64,000 nt of DNA, taken from positions 324,847 to 388,846 of the forward strand of contig BCHH01000003.1 of the NCBI GenBank assembly GCA_001599595.1, given 5' to 3'. The DNA is from Beverwykella pulmonaria. Lineage: Eukaryota > Ascomycota > Dothideomycetes > Pleosporales > Melanommataceae. How positions within the stretch are numbered: position 1 is the stretch's first letter; each line of letters opens with the position of its first letter. Position numbers and translations under genes: made by a program. The notes under the pieces were generated by a model. It did no database searches. It had not been told where the DNA came from and saw only the letters and a program-made list of their open reading frames with translations. Below, piece by piece: positions 40,931 through 53,012 of this stretch.

Positions 40931-42803
40931 TTCAGTAGAGATCTGTGATTCAAGAGAATGAAGGCTAATCCAATTTGGACAAGAAGTCTGGAATCTCCTG
41001 TACGACTGCTATTACCTTTGAATGCTGTCTTGAATATATACATACAATTTCTACAACTCTCTTAGCTATCATGTGGTTAGTATTGGTCCTTCTCGCCCCC
41101 ATGTAAGCAAACGCCCCTCCAACACATGGCCATTACCACCCGTCTGACCACCATACGAAAACCCTAGTTCAATATCCAAATCCGGTGAGACTTTTTCCAC
41201 ATCTAGCAGTGTGTCTCTAGAACAATATTTTGCGCTCTTCATGTTGGAGACTTCGATCGCGATGAAGTGATATCCAAAGCCAAAGGACAAATACCGGGAG
41301 AGTATGTTAGATGAAGTATTGATGCAATTGGCGTGCTTAGATAGAGCGGAAAAATTGTACGAAAGGGAATATGCTACTTCGTAAGTATACTTGGGGAGAT
41401 ATAATCCACTGAAATCAGGCTGGAAATTACGAAGCCAAGTATACTTGGGCTGTAAGCGCCATATGGGAGAATCTGAAGCTCCGGGGCAAAGTGGACGTCT
41501 CCCTTGTAATGTGGTGAGGCGGCACATTTCATGCCCGCGCTATTGACCATTGTTGTCATTGAGGCACAGTGGGCATCTCAGATGATTTGTCGAAGCGGCA
41601 CATTTCATGCCCATGATATTGGTCACTGTTGGTAGCTGCCTACCTTTCGATCTCAGAAAGCGGTACACATATCGGTGCTTCCCAATTTATTCGCGCCACC
41701 CGACTTGGTAAAGCGCTAGTTAGTTGAACCACTGGGCCTTTGCGAGACCTGTCCTTGGCCAATTGAGGGCTAAATTAGCTTACTATGATTCTGCTCCTGA
41801 TGACCTTGACAACTTGCTCCTTCTACTGCATAAGGTGTTGTGATCTTAGTTGTCTATTTGCCCGACTTTCTTATTCGTCGCAAAGCTTGTACCTGATTTC
41901 CAATCGCTTTCATTTCGTACGACTCCCCGCTTTCCTCCCAAATTAGCTTTGCCGCATGCTTCAGCGCAATACAAACTGCCTCTTCCTGATCTGCTTCTCC
42001 CTTTTCTGACGCCAAACTCTCAAATTCCTCCCATCACCAGCGATGAGTCATACTGTCTCTACCCAGATAGCCAACTACACAGTACATCTTCGACAGACCT
42101 TCACGTGATTCTAATAACGCTCGGCGGGGGTGTCGAAGTAGGGTAGCATAGACTTTCTGACAAAAACTCGAGTAAGAGAATGATCATTGTGCAACTGCTC
42201 ACCAGCTATGAGTCATCCCCCTCTAATCGAGCCATCTACGACCCAATGATCTCAGGCTCATGGCGTAGTGAAGCGTACTAGAAATCGGATTTCTGAAGCT
42301 GAGTGAGCAGTACAGGTTGCTTCCCTCTGCCGTCTTCGCAACGCCGAAGTTGCGAACTCGCTTCCAACTCTCCTGGGATTCCTCAGTAGCCTCCACAGTA
42401 GTGACTTGAGGTAGCAGGGGCACCATGGTGAGAAGAGTTCTCGTGTTAGCTGGGAGGACATGGTTGAAATTGGGCTGGGGGGGGGAGAATGTCAAAGATA
42501 AAAGCGCGAGAACGTGTGGGGTAGGTGACCTCGGCACATTTGCTCGCGCTATCACATGACGAAACATTCCCCGAACCCCCGCATGCATAGAGAAAAGCAA
42601 ATGATGGAGAAATTATATATATTGTAGCATGAACGATCAAAATCTGGTCGGGCCGACCTACAACCACAGCTCTTCCTATTCTAATCGCTCTCGTTTCAAA
42701 GTAACCTTTTATGAATTTCAATTTCTTGGTGGCGCTTTCCGAATACCTCTCGTCATTCTTCGTGACGTTGTCGATGCTATCGTAGCCGAAATGACTCGCG
42801 CGA
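40931..42803. other. long intergenic region with a short direct repeat, no gene supported
   Basis: About 1.9 kb. A minus-strand frame at 41069-41527 (152 codons) has fairly normal composition but no ATG at its start, domain or splice partner. A frame at 42223-42600 is similar. A two-copy repeat lies at 41519-41632. No function assigned. Confidence 0.4.
41519..41632. repeat. two-copy ~37-bp direct repeat
   Basis: Copies at 41519-41555 and 41595-41632 share GCGGCACATTTCATGCCC and a following TATTG(A/G)(C)CA-like block, 76 bp apart. The significance is unknown. Confidence 0.65.
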
Positions 42804-44018
42804 TCAATCGGAATCATTCATTTCATCTTCATTACGGACTTCGGAGCTAGTCTCTTCGCCCCTCAAAATGTCGCGCATGGCTTCTCGGGCGTTCAGCCAT
42901 TCCTGTCAGTCGTTAACACTATTTCTTCGTTACTATGACGGTTCTGTTAGTAATTCACCTGTCTCCTCTCTTTGAGCTTTCTGATCCATCCTTGTGGGGA
43001 AAGAAAACCATTTTTGGGGTTTAGCTTGCAGAGACGTTCGACCTGGATTTCGATGCGAGATCCAGTTTCCTGGAGATGACAGAGCGTCGGAAACATATGT
43101 GTCAATGAGCCCACAAATTTCTCAATTTCTTCGTCGCTCTCTTGCCATATTTCCCCTGGGTAGTAATAGCGGAAATTGATGGAATAGATCTCGAGTGTGA
43201 TGTTGATGCTGTGCTTAAACTGTAGCAAGTTGTCCCACAATATAGGCTTGAACATCGACTGGTGTACTATGACTTTGACGTTTGAGATCAGTGTCTTGGG
43301 GTTGATTCCGAGTTCCGGCCTAGCGCATTTCAGGAGCTTTGGGACCGACTCTAATTCCTCAGCAAAGTGAAATTCCGTGATGGCATACCAGCGTTCAATG
43401 AACTCTCGGAGCACGTCGACCCCGAAAAAGTCTTCGCTCCAGCAGTGCTGAAGGGGTGTATATGACTGCCAGTATTTAGGCGCGGTATATGAGTGAAGTT
43501 TCTCGAATAGATGTTCGCCAACGTCCGTGCAAGAAGCACCAATGATAAGCTCGTATACCACATCGCGTAATTCTCGTGGTAGAGTAGCGTGAAGCTGGCG
43601 ACACAAGAGCTGACAAGATAGCTTCGCGTAAGTCTCGAGGTATTCCCTCGATCTCTTGTCTAGTACCTCTCTACGTGCTCCACCCGCAACATTGTCTGCC
43701 TTCTCTTTGATGTAGAATGCGTGCCGTAGCTTTAATGCGTCCAGATGTTGGGCGCGGGTTTCAACGTTGGCGGCTTCGGGGTCCCGCTCCAAACGTATCA
43801 TTGCTCTGTAAAGTGCGCGTTCTATTATGTAGGCTCGTTTATACAAAGCTGTCATAGTCTCGCTTTCTCTCACGGCGCTGCAGTCATCTGATTAGCTGCC
43901 GGCGTGACAAGGGATTCGAGGACACTGACGCGATAGCAAGTTCTTTCATTTCTTCGATTTCTACAATTGCGACATTTGCATCCGCGGTATGGCTGTCCTG
44001 GATTTCTGAGGAAATCAT
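42804..44018 (-). CDS. uncharacterised protein, family A copy 2
   Basis: Three exons (43930-44018, 42959-43877, 42804-42902) give 368 residues. Intron 1 (52 bp, unusual GTCAGT donor, CTAAT branch) is in phase 2 and intron 2 (56 bp) in phase 0, the same pattern as copy 1. The shared core is EYLETYAKLSCQLLCRQLHATLPRELRDVVYELI. It is followed by FFGVDVLREFIERWY, which parallels YVGVDVAQELAEAFY in copy 1. The last exon is acidic (DILRGEETSSEVRNEDEMNDSD). There is no signal peptide or membrane span. Function is unknown. A shorter start at the ATG at 43855 is possible if intron 1 is wrong. Confidence 0.78.
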
Positions 44019-44799
44019 AGTTGTTAGTTGTTGTCAGTTGTTGTCGGTTGTTGAGTGTTGAAAACGTGGGGAGGTAAGGTTTGGAAGCAACCTCGGGAAA
44101 ATTGCCCAAACGCGTTGCTGCCTTCCTGCCTACCGTATTCGCGAAATTACACAAGCGTGTCCATATTATGTGGTCATTTTATCTTTTCCTTATAACACTT
44201 CATATCATTCCCAGGTGAACAATAGAAAGGCGTGAGTATACGTTGTCGCGATAAGGCAGTCTCTGTGCTATCTTCTCGTTGAGGCTTCTTGAAAAGTGGG
44301 CGATTCTACTGGCCTCTCAGTATGTTGTAGGCGTTTCTCGACTTCGCGCATTTAGTCCGGAAGCAGCATGAGTCTGCAGAAGTGCGACATTCAAGGCCTA
44401 CATAAAGGCAACCTTTTCGCAGTGCTGCGGTGTCATTGTCAGGTGTTTGTGCACCAGAGCGACAACCTTGATAGATTATGTACGACTGAGCCTTTGTTCT
44501 CATTCAAGGTTGGTGTTATCGCGGATAGGTAGGATGAAAAAAGGAACCTTATAAATACGCGAGCTGCTTAGTCTTACATCCCACCTGTTGACCGCAGTTT
44601 GATCTGTTATAATAGCTTTCTCTCACGCTTGTGCGCTGCGAACTCGACTTCAAGAAAGAAAAACTTCGATCAATTCTAAAGAGATGATACTCGCATACCA
44701 TTTCGAACGTTGTCCCCGAGGCATAGAGAAAACCCAAGGATGCCCAAATACTATGATATAATTTTCGGCCGACGAAAAATCTAGGTCAAGTTTTGAATA
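44019..44799. other. intergenic region, nothing recognised
   Basis: It contains a short GTTGT-rich simple sequence at about 44020-44056 just upstream of family A copy 2. No coding signal is visible apart from the tail frame of the adjacent pseudogene, which remains open to about 44650. Confidence 0.45.
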
Positions 44800-45540
44800 A
44801 GCCAAGCTAGTATTTGCTGCTGTGTGTTTCCTAATTGATTTCATCATCGGTGAAGACTTCCTCAATACTATCACCTCTACAATTAGCATTAGCTTAAGTC
44901 GTGATCTCACCAAGGATCGTCCATCAATTCCTTCCTCCAAACCGTCCTCGGTCGTATCGCAATTCCGATCCCTATCCTTATCTTTTCCTCGTTCCATCTG
45001 TCCACCCATCAATGATCTTATTTTGTACGTAAGATCGCATTCTAAGTAACGTACTCGCTGTAGCTCTTCGAGTCTCCGCGTCCATTCTTGAGGAGACACT
45101 CCCACATTTGTCGCATCCAAATTGCACTCCCCATCAACGGAAAATCGAATCCTTGATCCCGAGTCTCGGTGCCGACACAGTGCAGGAAACACAAAGCCCA
45201 GCCAGTTCAACAAACTCTTAATATACCCTCTAAATGAGACTATACAGCGCCACCGAAATTGGGCTCACATCAACATTGAGTAGATCGTGACCTTGGTGTC
45301 GACGCCATCCTTAAAACAGACTAGGTTGTCGAAGCCCTCTACTACCCACCCTTCCGGGAGCTCAGACCGCGGCAGTACAACAGTAAGCCTTGAAACCAGC
45401 GCTTTCTGGTCGATACCGAGTTTTGGATGGATACAAGACAGAAATTCTGGTAATAGACTAAACCTCCCGTCGATACTTAACTCGGCGGTCCAAAGCTAGC
45501 ACTCAAGGAACTCGCGCAATATATCTGTTCTAAAGAGTCG
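44800..45540 (-). pseudogene. broken third copy of family A
   Basis: On the minus strand, 45540-45240 encodes a segment parallel to copy 2: TDILREFLEC, an in-frame TAG at 45496-45498, then LPEFLSCIHPKLGIDQKALVSRLTVVL, matching VPKLLKCARPELGINPKTLISNVKVIV. A TGA then ends that frame, and in another frame FPALCRHRDSGSRIRFSVDG and GVSPQEWTRRLEELQR match FPTLCHLQETGSRIEIQVER and FLSPQGWIRKLKERRQ. A GTACGT donor and GGACAG acceptor at the position of copy 2's last intron are still visible. Stops and frameshifts mark it as a pseudogene. The N-terminal part was not found. Confidence 0.8.
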
Positions 45541-46078
45541 CAAAGTAGAGCAGTGCACATGGAAATGTATGCATTAAGTGAGCTACTTGGAACACAGTGG
45601 ATGAGACTGTTATGGTACTTGCGTAGCAGCCTCTTGACGGGCACTTTCGATTTTCGTAGTAGTGACGAGGTAATCCTGCGGCGCTATGCGGTCCATTGGC
45701 CACAGTCGGAGGGAGAATCTTGGAGGTGAGTGGAGTTGGATGAGATTGAAAGATTGTGACCAACAGCGGGAGCAGAGGGAATAAATGATACCTCGGGAGT
45801 CATTTAGCGTAGCACTCACGTGTGTGGGTGCAGCCTCTGCATTCTGGCATTCTTATCGCAGATTCCGTCCACTGCCGAACTTAGCTTGTTTCGATCTACA
45901 TCAGGAAGGATCCGAATGTCGAGTGCATAGCCAGGTAGAAGCCCAGGCATACGCGGTGAAGATCAAGACCCCTTTTATGCTGGAGCATGACAACCAAGTC
46001 TATGTTTGACAACAAGAGAAAAACAAGAGTTACAGTACTGATAATTTGAAGAAAACAAGAGCGTACACTCGCTCCTAC
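45541..46078. other. intergenic region, nothing recognised
   Basis: Short frames at 45530-45819 on the minus strand have no relation to family A or any domain I know. This is where the missing N-terminal half of the pseudogene would be expected. Confidence 0.45.
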
Positions 46079-46932
46079 CTACAATGACCCCTCCGGTCTC
46101 CTATAAGCCGACCAATTCACACTCTCTAGATCATAATCCGTCTGCAAACACACACTCCCTTCAGGAAATGTCTTCGTCGACCCACCAGGCAAATCCACCG
46201 GGTCGGCCAAGCTTCCAGGCATCCACTGCGACTTGAACCCATGGGCCTTTGCGATCTCCGGTTTGACTCGGTACAGCCTTTCCTGTCTTGGCGTTATAGT
46301 AGCTAAGACTTCATCATCGGCTGACTCATCAAATTCGCCCGGTTCGAGATTCACCCATGTTGGCGGAAGCCATTTCTCTTCTGTGGAGTCGGGGTCGTAG
46401 GATATGCCGGATGTGGCTAGGCCGGCATGTGTGTAGTTGACGGGAGCGGGATAGGGGACGTCTAGGTTGTCGAGGTCTTCGCGGATACTTTGGTTGCCGA
46501 CGTCGTAGTTCGAATGCCTTCAAATCATTAGTCGCGAAGGGAGATGGAGAACTTTCCAGATGCTAGCTCGTACATAATGGGCACATCTTCGACCTTGACG
46601 CGGATCTTCCACAGAACCTCTGCGTTCTCCGCCTCCCCATCCTCAACTTCCTCTTCAGTGGCAAATTGGCCCAGGTACCATATTCCGCCGTCTGAGGGAG
46701 TATCCTTGTCGATCACAAGAATGGGCTTCTCACTTGGCTCGGCTTTACGAATCTCGGCGTGCGAGAGGCTGTGGTAGTCTGGAATGTCTTTGATAAAGAG
46801 CTCTGTGGATTGCGCAACCGCTCCGCGTCCAAATGCTGCCTGAATGGAGTCGCGTTGCTCGAGCGTAAGCTCGGTAGTAAGGAATGCTGTGAGCCGCTCT
46901 TTGGCGCAATTTGTGCCGAGATCGAAGACCAT
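46079..46932 (-). CDS. protein of unknown function, 265 residues
   Basis: Two exons (46574-46932, 46079-46517; 56-bp intron with GTACGA donor, ACTAAT branch and GAAG acceptor) give 265 residues; without splicing the first frame stops a few codons later. The ATG at 46932 has a good context (CAAAATGG). No signal peptide or membrane span is seen. The protein is acidic, with an N-terminal globular-looking half (VFDLGTNCAKERLTAFLTTELTLEQ) and an EEEVEDGEAENAEV stretch. The C-terminal half contains PRQERLYRVKPEIAKAHGF. I do not recognise the family. The exon join is supported by exact phase and by coding character on both sides. Confidence 0.72.
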
Positions 46933-47937
46933 TTTGCGGAGTACGAAAACAAGCAAAGTGCTTTGGGGCTGCTGATGGAACTCATATGGGGAACCAGAAC
47001 CCGGCTAATGATATTATTTAGGATCGTAGTGGCTGTGTTGACTTGAATCATGCAGTCCGTTCGTTTCCAATTCAAGGATGCGCTATGTTTCAATGAGTGG
47101 CAATATCATAGTTCGCCTGAAAGACGGAGATGGCTTTGGTGTGTTGTTGTGGCCGTGGTGTGGCTGCATGTAGTCTGTAGGGGTGTGCATCTGGCGTCTA
47201 CCTTAATTCCCCTCGTGTCTCCAAACCTAATCACCTTTTCGACAGCAGTGACTCGCCATTCTGGCCGTAATGGAAACGGAAGGAATAGAATAAGACGGTT
47301 CACATCAAAAACACTTAGGTGTCGAATCACGTGTGTAGGTTCCGACCTGAATCAAGCCACGATGCCTCATTCTCTCATTGCAGGCGGGTCGCGGGGCTGT
47401 CTCGGCAAAAGACGTTACTTGCATGCTTGGCTGTCACAAAAAGCAGCAGCGGTGGCTGCAGCAGAGCTGTCTGAACGGGCTTGGTGGGTGGTGTCTGAGT
47501 CGTTGTCCACGCGTAACAGAGGAGATGAATGGGCAAGACCGAATGCAAAACAGGTGCGTTGTGGGATCAACGAGCGGGTTCTACTGCAGAGCAAATCGCT
47601 CTCGAACGTGTGCTGCCGTCAATGGACAGTCTCGTGGATTGCGAGTGGAGAGAGTGGGATGTGGGCTGAGGGGTTGAGAAAGAGTTGAGAGATGAGCTGG
47701 CGTTCGGTGTTGTCTCTGCGGCAGCCACTGGACCCCTGTCCTCGTTCCGCATCGGGCACTGGCGATGCACCCCACATTAAAGCCACGACATGAAGCAGAG
47801 CTTGCTGGTGCCTCCAGGAGCTCCTCTCTCTATCCTCCTCACACTGCTCTATTCTATCACTCCCTCGCAGCAGGCCTTGTCGCTGTCCTTTGTGTAGTTG
47901 CATCTGCGCTGGTTCACGCCCCAACTTAGCTCTCAAC
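46933..47937. promoter_or_regulatory. divergent promoter region upstream of the coiled-coil gene
   Basis: About 1 kb between divergent starts at 46932 and 47938. A plus-strand frame at 47050-47688 (212 codons) has no homology I recognise and unusual composition, so I treat it as non-coding. A C/T-rich leader precedes the ATG at 47938. Confidence 0.45.
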
Positions 47938-50900
47938 ATGGCCGACGCAAGCGAGCCGACTACTGAGGTTGCACCCGCCGAAGCTCCAGCTCCCGCTCCC
48001 TCAACGCCCTCCTCGACAGCACAACGCAAGATGGCCTCATCGACGGGCTCTGCGCCCACAAAATCCGACCATGTAACCGCTCCTCCCCGTCGTCCAGGCG
48101 GCACCGCTACCGTGGGCGCCCGCCGACCTCCTCCGACCTCCACCACCGCTGCGCCGAGAGCTTCCACCACCGCGTCGAGACCCCTCGCTAGCTCGACAAT
48201 GCGGACGGGCGCTGCTGGATCAAGCCTGAACAAGCCCCCTACGCGTCCTGCGCCAGGCACAATTGCCAAACGCCCCGGGCTGGCCTCGAGGTCGGCCGCC
48301 TCGGACGCAGAGCCGGACCTGTCATCCATCACGTCCGGCGATGAGAACAAGAAGACTGCGCCGCGGAGAACCACGCTGGCGTCAACAGCAGCTACGAGGT
48401 CTTCCCCGGGAAAGCCGGCTGCGTCGGAACGCAGATCGACCATTGCGCCGTCCCACACGGCACCAGCGAAGCGCCCCGCGACAACGCGCCCCAGTGCAGA
48501 GACATCTACGGCCCGAGCAGCACCTCGCGCATCGCTTTCTTCCTCAGCGAGGCCCGCGACCACGCGCCCATCAACCACGACGAGAGCAGCTCCAGGTGCT
48601 GTCCCTAGAACGCCTGTCGCGCATGCGAAGAAGCCCTCGGTGCCAGCAGCAGCTCCCGCTGCCAACCTTGGCAGCTCTGTGATTCCAGAGGAAGAGTACG
48701 TGTCAGAACCTCGTTCCTTTGTCATTCCACTAACACAATCGTGCAACAGCACTCCCAAGAGAAATTCTCCACGCAAAGAGAAAGCCGCCTCCGATGCCGA
48801 AGCCGAGACACGAAAGAATGCGCTGGGTCCCGTGAAGGCCGCGCTGGCTAAGCTTGGAGGAGAACCACAGCGGCCGGATACTGCTCCGAGCAGACCTGCC
48901 ACCGATGCCGACCTCGACACGAAGAGGACGAGTGCCCAGATTATGCAGGATTTTTTCAAGGAGACAAACCTCCGAGAGCAGCTGCAGGAGCAGAACAACG
49001 ATCTCAATCGCGAAATAGACAACCTCCAGGCCGAACGGAACAAACTGAAAAAGCAACTGGCTGATGCGGAGGCTACCCTTGCGGACAAGGAGAAAGTAAT
49101 TGCTGACGCTACCAAGGCAAACGATTCCCCCGATCCGCAGCATTCCTCTGCCGTGGATGAGCTGGAAAAGAAATTTGCCGAGGAGACCAAGGGGTTCGAG
49201 GAGAAGAGCGAGATACTAAAGGCGGAGAAGGCTGCGGCCCAAGCTAAGGAGGCCGAGGAAGCGCAGCGTGCTGCTGAGCTCCAGAAGATTCTGACTCAAC
49301 TCAACCATGATCTTGAAGAGCAAGGTCGCGAATGGGACGCCGAAAAGAAGAAACTTGCTGAGCAACAAGCCCAAATCGTGACATTGACTGAGCAGATAGA
49401 TGCATTAACGCGTGAGAGAGATGCACAGGCGGAGCGAGCCGCGGAAGCAACAACAATAGTCGAAGATCTGCAAACGAAACATGGGGAACTCGAGCAGAAC
49501 CACGCCGAAGATTTGCGATCGCGCGACACAAAGATTGAGGAGCTGTCCAGAAACCTGGAAGATCTGCAAGCAGAAGTCTCCGCATCGCACGAACAACACC
49601 AGGCTGCTCTGGAAGAGGTCAGCCGGTCGCTTGAATCCAAATCCTCCGAGTCGTCCAAAATCGTTGAAGAGCTTCAAGCCAAGCTTGAGTCCACGCTTCA
49701 GCAACACACGGATGAATTACTCCTCAAAGACGAAACAATCAACTCTCATGTACAGGCCACAAAGGAGTTACGTGAACAAGCCGAGAAACTCGAAGAGCGT
49801 GCCAACCAAATTTCCGCTGACCTCGAAGCTGAGCGCGTTGCACACGCGGAGACCCTTCGCGAGAAAGTTGACGAGCTGCAGCGGAGTGGAGAAGAAGCTC
49901 TGCATGCGAAGGAGGCGGAGGTCGCCCAGCATCTTGGAGCCATTGACGGCCTTCAGGAACAGCTCAAGGCCCTGCAACAGGGGGAGACGGAAGGCGCCAA
50001 AATCGCACAGGAGCTCAATAAGCAAATTGAAGAACTCGAGAAATCGCATGCGGATGCCCTCAGGATTAAGACTGAAGAGAACGAGGAACTCTTGAAGCAG
50101 CTAGATGCCATAAATGATCAGCTCAGCACCGACGCGATCCAGATTGAGGCAATGAAGGAGGAACAAGAAAGTCTCAAGAAAACTATCCAGACTCTCGAAC
50201 AAGCCTCTGAACAAGAGGCGCAACAGCACTCTGCCAATCTCATCAAAGTGCAAGCCGAGCTAGCCGAGGCGAAACAGAGAGCGATTTCGTTAAAGGACGA
50301 GCGTGATGCTGAGATTGAATCTCTCCGCGCGGATCTCGAGGGGGATGCAAAGAATCAATTGAGCGAATTGCAAGCCAAATACGACGCCATTGTCGCTGAA
50401 AAGGATACATCATTGGCAGAACACGAGAAATCTTTGGTTGAGAAGGTCCAGGCACTCAATGATGTTTCCCAGGAGCTCAAGGGTCTTCAAGAGTCACATG
50501 GTGCTACATCCCAGAATCTGACTGAAGCGTTGGCCAAGCACAAGGAGCTTGAAGAGGAAAAGTCAGCCATCGAAGAGGCTCACACCATGGCACAGAAACT
50601 CCTGGTCGACATTCAAGCCCGCCATGACAGCATGTTAGAAGAGAAAACTGCTGCCGAGGAAGCACATGCGACATCACAAAAGCTTATTACCGACCTCCAG
50701 GCCCGACATGATATTCTCCTGCAAGATAAGACCTCTGCCGAAGATTCACATAACCGTGCGATTGAGGCTCTCAAGCAGGATTCCGAATCTGCATCAAAGC
50801 AGCTTCTTGGTGAGCTGCAGTCCAAGTACGACGCCCTCCTTGATGAGAAGAACAAGATCGAGGGAACTCACCTCAATGAGCTCGAAGACCTTCAAAGTCA

Positions 50901-52417
50901 AGTGGCTACGTTGTCAACGGAGATATCGGCTGCACAAGAAGCTCACGCTAAGGCTTTGGAGGCACAGCGAGCTGATATCGAGCAAAGCTTTGCTACCCTG
51001 ATCGAGGAGTTGCAAAATACCGTCGATGTCTTGGAACAACAGAAGAAGATTGTGGTGAACGACAAACAAGCTACTCTAGAGGAACTCGTAGCTCTCAAGC
51101 AGGAGCTGCTTTCGAAGGAGCAGTCTGGTCAAACTGAGCTCGATGAACTTACTGCGAAATACGAGGCTCTTCTGGCTGAGAAATCAACAGCTGACGAGGA
51201 GCACCAGTCTGCCATCGCCTTGTTGAAAGATTCACTCAAAGAGGAGCATGAGAATACCATCTCCACGTTGCAGTCCAAGCATGACGCACTCCAAGAAAAG
51301 CTTTCCACAACCGATCAGGAGCACAGCGATGCAATTGCCTTACTGAGAGAAGAGCTCCAGGAAGGGCACTCGAATGATCTAATCGCTTTGCAAACTAGCC
51401 TGGACGACTTACAGAGGACGCATAAAGAACTTGTCGAGCAGAAACTATCTATGGAGAAGGCTCATGAAGAGGCTATTTCGGAACTTATCTTGGGCATGGA
51501 GTCCAGCCAGACTGACGCCGTCCAACAACTGCAAAAGAAATACGATGCTCTAACTGCACAACTCGAGGAGGCTCAAGCAAGTTATGCGGCAGAGCTTACG
51601 GCTGCACAAACTAACCATGCGAAAGAGCTGGAGGCTGCACAATCTGGTCTTGTCACAGCAGTCGAAGCGGCAAAGTCCGAGCATACTGCCGCCCTTGAAG
51701 CAGCAAACTCGGCACTCGAGGCGGCTCAGGCAAGTCACATCACAGAGCTTAACGTCTTGAAGAGCCTCAACGACAAACAAGAGGCTCTTCTGCAGGACCT
51801 CCAATCGCGGTACGATGCTTTGGCTTCTCAAACTGGTGTCGAAACGGAGAGCCATGCTCAAGACATCAAGCGTCTCCAGGAGAGCATCAGCAAACTTGAA
51901 GCCGAACGCTACGAGGCCGTCGAAGCTGCGAACGATGCCGAAGACAGGATCGAAACCATGAAAGGCGATGTCGTGCGAAAGCACCTTGCTGCCGTGGAAC
52001 CTTTAGAGAAGGAGGTCGGGCAGCTGCGGGACAAGGTCGAGCGACTACAGGCCATCCTAGCTGCCGGTGATAGAGTTGCACGTGCTGCCGCGACGATGGG
52101 CGAGAAACGCGAGATCGACACCCTGCAGGAGGAAGACGAAGAAGAAGATGAGCAGACCACGTCCGGTGCATCGGCACCACAGCTATCACCCGCTGTCGGT
52201 GGCGATGTTGTGGAAACTGTGAGTCGAAATCCCTTGCCAAATTGACAACCATGAATGATGACTGACCTACGGGTAGCAGTTAGCGGCTATGCAAGCATCT
52301 CTCTCCCAACTCTCTGAGCTCAACAACGACGCCATGGCCGAGAGCTCTCGGACTGCTCGAAGCCTCACCGACGATTGGGTAGCCGTTAGTGATACACCGG
52401 GTAGTAGCAGCCATTGA
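47938..52417 (+). CDS. large coiled-coil protein with basic, Ser/Thr/Pro-rich N-terminus
   Basis: Three exons (47938-48695, 48750-52218, 52280-52417) give 1454 residues. Intron 1 (54 bp, GTACGT, ACTAAC, AACAG) contains no stop and would be missed by a simple frame; intron 2 (61 bp, GTGAGT) moves the end 170 bases downstream. Residues 1 to about 255 are Ala/Ser/Thr/Pro/Arg-rich and disordered, as in microtubule-binding or scaffold N-termini. From about residue 330 nearly the whole protein is heptad-type coiled coil rich in Glu, Lys, Gln, Ala and Leu, with degenerate ~30-residue repeats of the form LQ(A/S)(K/R)(H/Y)D-x-LL-x-EK. A short non-coiled acidic end (EEDEEEDEQTT) and the terminal DDWVAVSDTPGSSSH follow. 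It is probably a cytoskeletal, Golgi or polarity scaffold; no enzyme domain is seen. Confidence 0.85.
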
Positions 52418-53012
52418 TATGCGATATGAAACTGGAGTGATAATGTGAGTAGATATCAGGCGTAGAGGGGGCAGAAGTGTGTCCATGGCCTTTTTGGTTG
52501 GATTGGTTCAGTCATACCCACCACTCTTCTCTGCTTCAACAATGTTTGTAATAATTCTATTTTTGGTCGAGTGTGCTCTTTCATTTAGATGCCTTTGGTA
52601 CTATACCCATCGATGCAGTCTGTCTGTCTTTATACCCCTTTGGCAGATTTAAGTGGTTCATTATGTTGCTATGTGAGAATTTTAGTACATCTGTGGTGTA
52701 ATCCGTGCTGGATATATATAGGTGATCGAAAAATGTTGTTGTGTAATCCCCCAAGCACTCCCTGGATGCTATCGCTCGCATTTCTCGTATTTAATACCGG
52801 TAGACGTTAGTGCGGGGAAAGACGTCACGGAATGCTACCTCCATATAAGGGTCACATCTTATTGCTTGCTTCTTGCGCATCCTCTATCCTATCTGCCTCT
52901 TACCTATGTCTCAGCAGCCTTTGGTTTATGTTACTTGCAAATATTTCTCTAGTGCTATTAATTGATATTCCCTCGACTCGCCTATTGTCGATACTCTATC
53001 TTGAATCCCACA
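52418..53012. other. intergenic region, 3' flank and promoter
   Basis: About 600 bases between two rightward genes. Nothing specific recognised. The next frame is open from 52962, but the first well-placed ATG (CACAATGG) is at 53013. Confidence 0.5.

Noticed and set aside
41069..41527. 152-codon minus-strand frame
   Set aside because: No proper start, domain or splice partner; composition alone is not enough.
47050..47688. 212-codon plus-strand frame
   Set aside because: No domain, unusual composition, and it occupies the promoter and leader of the coiled-coil gene.
47619..49190. 523-codon minus-strand open frame
   Set aside because: It mirrors the Ala/Ser/Thr-rich N-terminus of the coiled-coil gene; codon bias of that region keeps the opposite strand open.
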